The notes below the pieces were generated by a model. The model saw only the letters and a program-made list of their open reading frames with translations, was not told where the DNA came from and did no database searches. The position numbers and the translations under genes were made by a program. This document shows positions 1-5,162 of a DNA stretch of 5,162 bases, in pieces. This DNA is from an uncultured Subdoligranulum sp. Lineage in GTDB: Bacteria; Bacillota_A; Clostridia; Oscillospirales; Ruminococcaceae. Position 1 is the first letter of the stretch, and each line of letters starts with the position of its first letter. Location: positions 1 through 5,162 of the forward strand of contig CAAGRN010000067.1 of NCBI GenBank assembly GCA_900772715.1. The letters are read 5' to 3'.

Positions 1-2
1 AT

Positions 3-98
3 GATTTGAACCTTGTCATCGACTACGATTCGCTCGCTGCGGTAAAAAAGGCTGCACTGAAAATATTCACTCGCGGTATCTTTCCATCATCGCCTTAA
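3..98 (+). CDS. possible C-terminal tail of a convergent gene, cut by the window edge
   Basis: Reading the plus strand from base 3, 31 codons run without a stop to TAA at 96-98. The predicted tail starts DLNLVIDYDSLAAVKKAALK and ends IFTRGIFPSSP, with a plausible amphipathic helix (SLAAVKKAALKIF). It would converge on, and overlap by 32 bases, the 3' end of the minus-strand TIM-barrel gene. I do not recognise a family. An open stretch this short is quite likely by chance, so this rests only on protein-like composition and on the absence of another explanation for bases 1-66. The alternative is that 1-66 is simply intergenic. Confidence 0.25.
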   Translation, partial: DLNLVIDYDSLAAVKKAALKIFTRGIFPSSP

Positions 99-732
99 AC
101 AGCTCTGCCGGGCTGGGCGGGGTGTAGGTGATGGCGTTGGCACCGGCGGCGATGGTTTCGGCAATGGATTCCTCCGTGCGTCCGCCGGTGGCAATGATGG
201 GTACATCCGGGAACGACTTACGGATTTTGGCAACGACCTGCGGCGTCTGTAGGGCGCAGGCAACATTTAAAATGGAAGCGCCGTTGGCAAGCCGCGCAGC
301 AATGTCGGTGTCCTCCTTGGTGACCGTGATGATAACGGGGATGTCCACCGCCATGGCGACAGCACGCAGGTTCAGGTTGGTGATGGGCGCGTTCAGCACA
401 ACACCCATAGCGCCTTGGCTTTCAACATCCTTGGCAAGGCTGACCGTGCGCATACCGCGGGTCGTGCCGCCGCCCACACCGCAGAACACCGGTATGTAGG
501 ACGCCTTGATGATGGCATCGCTGATTGCCTGTTGGGGCGTAAACGGGTAGACGGCAAACACGGCGTCCGCATCGCAATTCCGGATGATGGCAAGGTCGGT
601 GGTAAAGACAAAGCTCTTGATGCGCCGCCCGTTGACGACAATGCCGGTGGCTTTGTACACGGCTTGAGGAATTCGCAAAATGTGGCGCAGTTGCCCCTCA
701 ACCTGGGGCGAGGATTTCTTTTCCGATGGCAT
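67..732 (-). CDS. TIM-barrel protein of unassigned function (phosphate-binding barrel type)
   Basis: Encodes a soluble protein of about 221 residues with no signal peptide or membrane segment. Numbering from the ATG start, eight strand-like segments alternate with helices: roughly 40-45 (SFVFTT), 57-62, 81-85 (PVFCG), 108-113 (MGVVLN), 132-137, 153-158, 177-183 (VPIIATG) and 199-204 (AITYTP). The glycine-rich turn GVGGGTTRG (85-93) and the ATGGRTEES loop after strand 7 (181-189) resemble phosphate or flavin-phosphate binding loops of the ThiE, NanE, HisA/HisF and dihydroorotate-dehydrogenase-like barrels. I cannot place it in one of these, and no catalytic lysine or metal site stands out with certainty. 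The longest frame begins with GTG at 741-739, but AAGGGAG (747-741) abuts that GTG and sits 8 bases from the ATG at 732-730, so the ATG is preferred. It has its own upstream promoter-like region and lies beyond the malQ terminator, so it is probably a separate transcription unit. Confidence 0.85.
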   Translation of the reverse strand: MPSEKKSSPQVEGQLRHILRIPQAVYKATGIVVNGRRIKSFVFTTDLAIIRNCDADAVFAVYPFTPQQAISDAIIKASYIPVFCGVGGGTTRGMRTVSLAKDVESQGAMGVVLNAPITNLNLRAVAMAVDIPVIITVTKEDTDIAARLANGASILNVACALQTPQVVAKIRKSFPDVPIIATGGRTEESIAETIAAGANAITYTPPSPAELFKAMMERYRE

Positions 733-740
733 CCGCAGCA

Positions 741-747
741 CTCCCTT
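741..747 (-). promoter_or_regulatory. ribosome binding site that sets the TIM-barrel gene start
   Basis: The minus strand reads AAGGGAG, followed by 8 bases and then ATG (732-730). The in-frame GTG at 741-739 begins inside this motif and would leave no spacer, so initiation at the ATG is more likely. Confidence 0.6.
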
Positions 748-766
748 TTTTGGTTTATTACCTTTT

Positions 767-779
767 ATTATATATTATA
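767..779 (-). promoter_or_regulatory. candidate -10 region with two overlapping-phase TATAAT boxes
   Basis: The minus strand reads TATAATATATAAT, giving perfect -10 hexamers at 779-774 and 772-767. They lie about 35-47 bases upstream of the ATG at 732, a suitable distance for a short leader. No good -35 is correctly spaced: TTGTAC (808-803) is 23 bases from the first box, and I see no TGn extension. The surrounding 740-800 stretch is much more AT-rich than the genes. It is the likely promoter of the TIM-barrel gene, but the exact start is uncertain. Confidence 0.5.
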
Positions 780-834
780 GTAAGATTGCCGGATTTTTTG
801 GTGTACAAACAGTAAACAATTCGGGTGTTGCCAT

Positions 835-880
835 AACAAAAACACCGCAGCGTTTTGCCATGCAAAATTCTGCGGTGTTT
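835..880 (-). terminator. intrinsic terminator after malQ
   Basis: Perfect 11-base arms AAACACCGCAG (840-850) and CTGCGGTGTTT (870-880) form the outer stem. A second perfect 6-base stem, TTTTGC (853-858) with GCAAAA (862-867), closes on a 3-base loop, separated from the outer stem by a 2x2 internal loop. In the minus direction the hairpin runs into TTTTTGTT (842-835), a U-rich tail partly shared with the stem. It begins 10 bases past the malQ stop. In the plus direction the tail TTTCTTTT follows, so it could work both ways, though no plus-strand gene clearly needs it. Confidence 0.85.
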
Positions 881-890
881 CTTTTACGGG

Positions 891-2372
891 TCAGCGGGGC
901 AGACGCTCGTAAAGCTCTGCCGCTTGATACAGCTTGGCGGCAAGGCGGTCATTGAAAACGCCGCGCTTGGCGCGCCAGCACCAGTTGCTGCCCACAGTCG
1001 AAGGGGTATTCATGCGGGCTTCATGGCCAAGGCCCAAAATGTCCTGCGCCTGCACAATGGCAAGCCCGGAGGCACTGGCCCAGATGCCGCGCATCATACC
1101 CCAGTGATAGCCCTCCTGCTTGGTCAGGTTGAGATACTGCACGGCGCGGGCAACATCCTCGGGGGAGGCAGTTTCTACCCAGCCGTTGACAGGCTCGTTG
1201 TCGTGGGTACCCACATAGGCGATGCTGTTCACGGGGTAGCCGTGGGGGCGGTACTCGCCGCCGTCGCGGCTGTCAAAGCCGAATTCCAGAACCTTCATGC
1301 CGGGATAGCCGCACTTGCGCAACAGGTCGTTGACGTCCTGCGTCAAGAAGCCCAAGTCCTCAGCAATAATACACGGTTCACCGAGCTTTTTCTTGATGGC
1401 GGCAAACAGCGCATAGCCGGGACCGGTGCGCCAGCGCCCGCCAATAGCCGTTTCGCTGCCGTAGGGGATGGCATAATATCCGGCAAAGCCGCGGAAATGA
1501 TCAATGCGCACGACATCGTAGATGCTGCACATATGCCGGATGCGCCGCACCCACCATGCATAGCCGTCCTTTGCCATGGCGTCCCAGTCATACAGCGGGT
1601 TGCCCCACAGCTGACCGGTGGCAGAAAATCCATCCGGCGGGCAGCCTGCTACCTCGGTAGGGTTCAGGTTTTCGTCCAGCTGGAACTGCTTTGGCTCGTT
1701 CCATACATCCACGCTGTCCAGCGCAATGTAGATGGGCAAATCCCCGATGATTTGAATATTTTTCGCATTGGCGTAATTTTTCAGTGCCTGCCATTGGCGG
1801 AAAAACAGATACTGCACCGCCTGCCAAAAGGCAATGTCCTTGGCGTATTGTTTGCGGGCGGTCTTTACGGCGTCCGGCTCACGGCGGCGCAGGGGTTCCT
1901 CCCACTGCTGCCAGCAAGCCCCGCCGTGGGCGTCCTTCAATGCCATAAACAGGGCATAGTCGGGAAGCCAAAAACGGTTTTTCTTTACAAAATCGGCATA
2001 ATCGGCAGGGGGAGCTGCCAGCAGCCGTTCACAGGCAAGGCGCAGCACGGCGTAGCGCTTCTCGTACAGAACACCGTAGTTGATGCAATCCGGTGTGCAT
2101 TGCCAGTCGATGTGCTTGTACTCCTTGGGCTTCAGCAGCCCTTGCGCGGACAACTCGTCCAAGTCGATCAAATAAGGATTGCCCGCATAGGTGGAAAAGG
2201 ACTGGTAGGGGCTGTCGCCATAGCTGGTCGGGCAGATGGGCAAAATTTGCCAGTATGACTGCCCTGCCTTGTGCAGAAAATCCACAAACTGCCGCGCCTG
2301 CTGCCCCATGGTGCCTATACCGTGGGGGGAGGGCAGGGCAGTAATGGGCATTAAGATGCCGCTTGCTCTCAT
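891..2372 (-). CDS. malQ: 4-alpha-glucanotransferase (amylomaltase, GH77)
   Basis: Cytoplasmic enzyme that transfers alpha-1,4-glucan segments between malto-oligosaccharides, releasing glucose and making longer chains for phosphorylase. At 493 residues it has the length of the compact amylomaltases and plant D-enzymes (about 500), not the enterobacterial form (about 690). The N-terminus RASGILMPITALPSPHGIGT is the family hallmark and fixes the ATG start. Also visible are DSPYQSFSTYAGNPYLIDL (53-71), DLPIYIALDSVDVW (211-224) and the GCPPDGFSATGQLWGNPLYDW loop (243-263). The three catalytic carboxylates are present: nucleophile D291 in VVRIDHFRG, acid/base E338 in IIAEDLG, and D391 in GTHDNEP. 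It follows the LacI-family gene by 19 bases with AAAGAGGT as ribosome binding site and ends just before a strong terminator, so it is the last gene of the operon. The enzyme class is very secure; the physiological substrate is inferred. Confidence 0.97.
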   Translation of the reverse strand: MRASGILMPITALPSPHGIGTMGQQARQFVDFLHKAGQSYWQILPICPTSYGDSPYQSFSTYAGNPYLIDLDELSAQGLLKPKEYKHIDWQCTPDCINYGVLYEKRYAVLRLACERLLAAPPADYADFVKKNRFWLPDYALFMALKDAHGGACWQQWEEPLRRREPDAVKTARKQYAKDIAFWQAVQYLFFRQWQALKNYANAKNIQIIGDLPIYIALDSVDVWNEPKQFQLDENLNPTEVAGCPPDGFSATGQLWGNPLYDWDAMAKDGYAWWVRRIRHMCSIYDVVRIDHFRGFAGYYAIPYGSETAIGGRWRTGPGYALFAAIKKKLGEPCIIAEDLGFLTQDVNDLLRKCGYPGMKVLEFGFDSRDGGEYRPHGYPVNSIAYVGTHDNEPVNGWVETASPEDVARAVQYLNLTKQEGYHWGMMRGIWASASGLAIVQAQDILGLGHEARMNTPSTVGSNWCWRAKRGVFNDRLAAKLYQAAELYERLPR

Positions 2373-2391
2373 CCGGGAAAACCTCTTTCTG

Positions 2392-3402
2392 TTACGGGTT
2401 CAGCTTGCAAACGCTTTCCCCTTCGATCAATTCAAAAGGAACCACCTCATGCACGGCGGTGCCGGGCTCCTTAATGTTGTGCAAAAGAATTTTGGCGCTG
2501 CGCACCGCGAGCTGCTCCATACCTTGGCGAATCGTTGCCAGACGGGGGATACTATACTGCCCCAGGGCGATGCCGTCGTACCCGGTTACCGAGATGTCCT
2601 GCGGTACCCGCAGACCGTGGTCATGCAAGGCGCGGATAGCGCCCAGCGCCATCAGGTCGGACATGGCGAACACGGCGGTGATATCGGGCGCCGTTTCCAG
2701 CAGGCGTTCCATCGCCTTATAGCCGTCGGCAAGGGAAAAACGCGCGTAGGCATACTGTTTTTCAAAGGAAAACGGCAGCCCCAGCCGCAGCATGGCGCCC
2801 TGTACGCCGGCTAAACGGGACAAGCTCGGTCGGGATAAATCGGGGGAGCCGCCAATCACGCCGATGCGGCGATGCCCCTGCCGGTACAGGTATTCGATCA
2901 TACGGTCGGATGCCGCTGTATCGTCTACCGTCACGCTGGACAGGTTCGCAATCTGCAGGCTGGCAGCGCTGTTGGTCAACAGTACGCAGGGAACGCCCAG
3001 GGCTTCCAGCTCGGGGGTGAAATAGTCCAGGTTGGAGCCGAGGAACATAATGCCGTAAGGCTTGCGCTCGGCACAGATACGCTTGGCTTGCACCACTTCG
3101 TTGGCTTCCTCGTCAATATAGTAGACAAAGGATATGTAGCCGCTGGCGGCGATTTCGCATTGCAGCTGTTCCAGAATATCGGCAAACAGCATATTCTGGG
3201 TGCCTTTTACGATCAGGGCGATACCATCGTTTGCCTGCTGCTTCAGGTGCTTGGCATTGGCGTTGGGTTCGTAATTGTGGCGGTTGACCACCTCCAGAAT
3301 CCGGCGGCGGGTTTCGGCGCTGATGCCGGGGGCGTTGTTCAGCGCCCGCGATACGGTGCCGACTGCGTAGCCGGATTCCCGCGCAATGTCTTTAATCGTC
3401 AT
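2392..3402 (-). CDS. LacI-family transcriptional regulator of the sugar operon
   Basis: A 336-residue LacI/GalR-family DNA-binding regulator. Residues 2-21 form the helix-turn-helix (TIKDIARESGYAVGTVSRAL), and 44-54 are the hinge-helix region (YEPNANAKHLK) that inserts in the minor groove. From about 60 to 330 is a periplasmic-binding-protein-like sensor domain. Family landmarks include VTVDD (157-161), GHRRIGVIGG (176-185), SRLAGVQGAM (195-204), VFAMSDLMALGAIRAL (244-259) and VPQDISVTGYDGIALG (266-281). The length is normal and no key segment is missing. It starts 27 bases after the MalG-type permease with AGAAGG as ribosome binding site and is followed by malQ, so it is made from the operon it probably controls, suggesting autoregulation. 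The likely ligand is a malto-oligosaccharide or glucose derivative, inferred only from malQ. A MalR-like name would be premature, so no symbol is given. Confidence 0.95.
   Translation of the reverse strand: MTIKDIARESGYAVGTVSRALNNAPGISAETRRRILEVVNRHNYEPNANAKHLKQQANDGIALIVKGTQNMLFADILEQLQCEIAASGYISFVYYIDEEANEVVQAKRICAERKPYGIMFLGSNLDYFTPELEALGVPCVLLTNSAASLQIANLSSVTVDDTAASDRMIEYLYRQGHRRIGVIGGSPDLSRPSLSRLAGVQGAMLRLGLPFSFEKQYAYARFSLADGYKAMERLLETAPDITAVFAMSDLMALGAIRALHDHGLRVPQDISVTGYDGIALGQYSIPRLATIRQGMEQLAVRSAKILLHNIKEPGTAVHEVVPFELIEGESVCKLNP
2405..2420 (+). promoter_or_regulatory. cre/LacI-operator-like palindrome inside the end of the repressor gene
   Basis: The plus strand reads TTGCAAACGCTTTCCC. 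Compared from memory with the Gram-positive cre consensus WTGNNARCGNWWWCAW, all defined positions match except the last two. The central GCAAACGCTTTC is an imperfect palindrome around CG, as in LacI-family operators. It lies 33 bases upstream of the malQ ATG but inside codons for the repressor's last residues (ESVCKL). I found no convincing promoter beside it, so it may be a chance match. Confidence 0.25.
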
Positions 3403-3429
3403 GGGGCAAAGCCTTCTTTCGGTTAAAAA

Positions 3430-4278
3430 TCAGCCCTTTACAGCACCGGCAACAACACCGTCGATGATGTACTTCTGGCAGGCAAGATACAGCACGATGA
3501 CCGGCAGGACCGTGATCATAATGCACGCCATCATGGGTGCCATTTCTACCTTGCCGTAGCTGCCGCGGAAATACTGGATCGCCATCGGGATGGTGCGGTA
3601 GGTCTTGATGTCCAAGACCAGCGTGGGCAGCAGGTAGTCGTTCCAGACCCACATAGTTTCCAAGATAGCGGTGGAAATCATCGTGGGCTTCAGGATCGGG
3701 CAAACCACGAGGAAGAAAATCTGCAGGGGATTGCAGCCGTCGATCATAGCGGCTTCCTCAATGGCGATGGGCATACTCTTGACAAAGCCGGTGAACATAA
3801 ACACGGCAAGTCCTGCGCCGAAGCCCAAGTAGATGATGCAGATGTTGTAGGGGTTGTTGAGCTTCAGGGTGTCGGCGGTCTTGGCAAGGGTGAACATAAC
3901 CATCTGGAACGGCACGATCATACTGAACACGCACAGATAGTACATACCCTTGGACAGCACGCCCTGCACGCGGGTGATGTACCAAGCGCACATCGAGCAG
4001 CAGAGCAGGATCAGCACCACAGAGCTGACGGTAATGACAAAACTATACCAGAAAGAGGACAAAAAGTCCATCTCTTGAATGCCGTAAATGTAATTCTTTA
4101 AGCCCACAAAGGTGTCGGCGCTGGGCAGCTCAAAAGCGCGGGTGGTCGTGATGGCACGCTCGGTCTTTAAGGAGTTCATCAGAATCATAAACACCGGGTA
4201 CATCCATGCCACACACAGGACGCCCAGAACGACCGACAATACCGCATTGATGCGGCGGTCTTTTTTGGTAGCACCCAT
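3430..4278 (-). CDS. carbohydrate ABC transporter permease, MalG type (CUT1)
   Basis: Inner-membrane permease of 282 residues, the usual length for MalG-type subunits. Six hydrophobic segments are visible at about 12-34, 75-98, 112-131, 143-165, 199-222 and 245-267. The cytoplasmic EAA loop that docks on the ATPase is intact: EEAAMIDG (174-181) followed by VVCPILKP (191-198). The C-terminus KYIIDGVVAGAVKG is characteristic of this subunit. The start ATG is joined to the preceding permease stop as TAATG, with TAAGGAGG 10 bases upstream, which points to translational coupling and equal production of the two halves. It would pair with the MalF-type permease to form the channel. The substrate cannot be read from the sequence; malQ in the same operon suggests malto-oligosaccharides. 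Confidence 0.95.
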   Translation of the reverse strand: MGATKKDRRINAVLSVVLGVLCVAWMYPVFMILMNSLKTERAITTTRAFELPSADTFVGLKNYIYGIQEMDFLSSFWYSFVITVSSVVLILLCCSMCAWYITRVQGVLSKGMYYLCVFSMIVPFQMVMFTLAKTADTLKLNNPYNICIIYLGFGAGLAVFMFTGFVKSMPIAIEEAAMIDGCNPLQIFFLVVCPILKPTMISTAILETMWVWNDYLLPTLVLDIKTYRTIPMAIQYFRGSYGKVEMAPMMACIMITVLPVIVLYLACQKYIIDGVVAGAVKG

Positions 4279-5129
4279 TATTGCTGTACCTCCTTAGAAC
4301 GCGTTGCCTGCAGCTGAATCAAGGAAATGACCACCACAAACAGGAAGAATACCACGGCCTTTGCCTGACCGATGCCCTTCCACTGGGGTCCCGAGCGGGC
4401 GTAGAAGGTATCGTAAATGTTGTACGCCAGCATCATGGACTGTTTGGCAGGCTCGCCGGCAGTCAGGGACAGGTTCTGGTCGAACAGCTTGAAGGAGTTG
4501 GTCAGGGTCAGGAAGGTGCAGATCGTCACGCTGGGCATAACCATAGGGATTTTGATCTTGAACAAGATCTGGCGGGAGGTTGCACCGTCGATGCGGGCGG
4601 CTTCGATCAGATCCGTGGGAACGTTCTGCAGGCCGGCAATGTAGATGATCATCATATAGCCGATCTGCTGCCAGCACATCAGGACGATCAAGCCCCAGAA
4701 GCCGTAGGTGGCGTTCAGTGCCAGCAGCGGCTTGCCCCACGCGGTCAAAAGACCGTTGAGCAAAATCTGCCAGATGTAACCCAGAACGATGCCGCCGATC
4801 AGGTTCGGCAGGAAGAAAACGGTACGGAACACGTTGGTGCCGCGCATACCGCGGGTCAAAAGCAGGGCAATGCCGAACGCCAGCACGTTGATCAGCACGG
4901 TGGACACCACGGTAAAGGCAGCGGTGAACCAGAATGCGTGCATGAATGTGGCATCAGACCAAATCATTGTGTAGTTGCTGAGTCCCACAAAGGACACATT
5001 TTTTACCGTCGTGAATTTGCAGAAGGACAACCCGGTGCCCCAGATAAACGGCCATACAAAGCCGATAATAAAGGCGATCAGGGTCGGCAGCACAAACACG
5101 GGCCAGTAGCGCTTTATCGCTTTTTCCAT
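4278..5129 (-). CDS. carbohydrate ABC transporter permease, MalF type (CUT1)
   Basis: Inner-membrane permease of 283 residues. Hydrophobic segments lie at about 10-30, 66-91, 103-124, 142-167, 199-215 and 258-275, six in all. It lacks the extra N-terminal helices and large periplasmic loop of enterobacterial MalF (about 514 residues), like the UgpA/MsmF-type subunits common in Firmicutes. The ATPase-docking EAA loop is complete: IEAARIDGATSRQI (175-188) leading to IKIPMVMP (192-199). RTVFFLPNLIGGIVLGYIW (102-120) is another family stretch. ATG at 5129-5127 is preceded by GGGGAG with a 6-base spacer. The stop TAA overlaps the start of the MalG-type gene. A solute-binding protein gene would be expected immediately upstream, past the window edge. 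The subunit type is secure; the substrate is inferred from malQ. Confidence 0.95.
   Translation of the reverse strand: MEKAIKRYWPVFVLPTLIAFIIGFVWPFIWGTGLSFCKFTTVKNVSFVGLSNYTMIWSDATFMHAFWFTAAFTVVSTVLINVLAFGIALLLTRGMRGTNVFRTVFFLPNLIGGIVLGYIWQILLNGLLTAWGKPLLALNATYGFWGLIVLMCWQQIGYMMIIYIAGLQNVPTDLIEAARIDGATSRQILFKIKIPMVMPSVTICTFLTLTNSFKLFDQNLSLTAGEPAKQSMMLAYNIYDTFYARSGPQWKGIGQAKAVVFFLFVVVISLIQLQATRSKEVQQ
4289..4296 (-). promoter_or_regulatory. strong ribosome binding site at the TAATG permease junction
   Basis: The minus strand reads TAAGGAGG inside the last codons of the MalF-type gene, 10 bases before the MalG-type ATG. Its near-perfect match to the anti-Shine-Dalgarno, plus the one-base stop/start overlap (4278), supports both fresh initiation and re-initiation at the second permease. 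Confidence 0.8.
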
Positions 5130-5162
5130 AGCAGGCTCCCCCTAATTTTTCAAATAAAAGCG
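5130..5162 (-). other. leader of the MalF-type permease gene at the window edge
   Basis: These 33 bases are AT-rich at the outer end and carry GGGGAG (5141-5136) 6 bases before the permease ATG. Minus-strand stops occur at TAG (5144-5142) and TGA (5152-5150); either could end an upstream gene, most likely the solute-binding protein, but too little sequence is present to tell. No promoter is recognisable. Confidence 0.4.

Noticed and set aside
44..49. Run of T on the minus strand (TTTTTT) after the TIM-barrel gene as a terminator
   Set aside because: No inverted repeat precedes the run between the stop codon and the T tract, so an intrinsic terminator is not supported.
128..780. Plus-strand frames of 123 and 121 codons across the TIM-barrel gene
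   Set aside because: They have no family features and lie opposite a frame with a clear eightfold beta/alpha pattern and a good ribosome binding site.
855..2258. A 467-codon plus-strand open frame antisense to malQ
   Set aside because: It lies inside malQ, whose protein carries every GH77 catalytic motif. The antisense translation has low-complexity Ala/Gly/Val-rich composition, no recognisable domain and no ribosome binding site, as expected from the complement of a GC-rich gene.
2391..2440. A separate promoter for malQ in the end of the repressor gene
   Set aside because: TTGAAT and TTGATC are present on the minus strand, but no -10-like hexamer follows at a proper distance.
2236..3426. 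Plus-strand open frames of 192 and 184 codons antisense to the LacI-family gene and the start of malQ
   Set aside because: They are complements of well-supported genes, with no domain, promoter or Shine-Dalgarno signal.
4294..4740. A 148-codon minus-strand frame within the MalF-type permease
   Set aside because: It is an out-of-frame reading of the permease, rich in Arg/His/Pro and without membrane character, whereas the permease frame keeps its EAA loop and six hydrophobic segments.
1..5162. CRISPR arrays, insertion sequences, tRNA or rRNA genes, or a new defence system
   Set aside because: No direct-repeat array, transposase-like protein or structural RNA pattern was seen. Nearly the whole window is accounted for by five ordinary coding genes.

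Overview
The window looks like chromosomal DNA of a gut Firmicute. I infer an Oscillospiraceae/Ruminococcaceae-type clostridium in the Faecalibacterium, Gemmiger or Subdoligranulum neighbourhood, from the moderately high GC, purine-rich Shine-Dalgarno sites, a Gly-Thr-Val-Ser recognition helix in the LacI-family regulator and split-permease sugar uptake without a local ATPase. This is an impression from sequence style, not a database result.

Almost everything lies on the minus strand. Reading in the direction of transcription, from high to low coordinates, four tightly packed genes form one carbohydrate-use operon: a MalF-type ABC permease (5129-4278), a MalG-type ABC permease (4278-3430, overlapping the previous gene by one base as TAATG), a LacI-family repressor (3402-2392) and a GH77 4-alpha-glucanotransferase, MalQ (2372-891). 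Gaps are 27 and 19 bases and every gene has a Shine-Dalgarno site. A long hairpin with a U-rich tail (835-880) sits 10 bases past the malQ stop and closes the operon. The solute-binding protein gene probably lies just beyond the right edge. No ATPase is present, so a shared MsmX/MsmK-type ATPase is likely encoded elsewhere.

After the terminator, a 149-base intergenic region holds AT-rich -10 boxes for a separate minus-strand gene (732-67). That gene encodes a small TIM-barrel protein with a complete eightfold beta/alpha pattern but no function I can assign. Its better start is an ATG three codons inside the longest open frame. At the extreme left, a plus-strand open frame (3-98) may be the tail of a convergent gene; support is weak.

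How the genes work together (inference): the permeases import malto-oligosaccharides or a related alpha-glucan, MalQ disproportionates them in the cytoplasm, and the LacI-family protein senses a sugar and controls the operon that contains it. I see no CRISPR array, mobile element, RNA gene or clearly new biological system. The most open question is the function of the TIM-barrel protein; a cre/LacI-operator-like palindrome inside the end of the repressor gene is a secondary point of interest.
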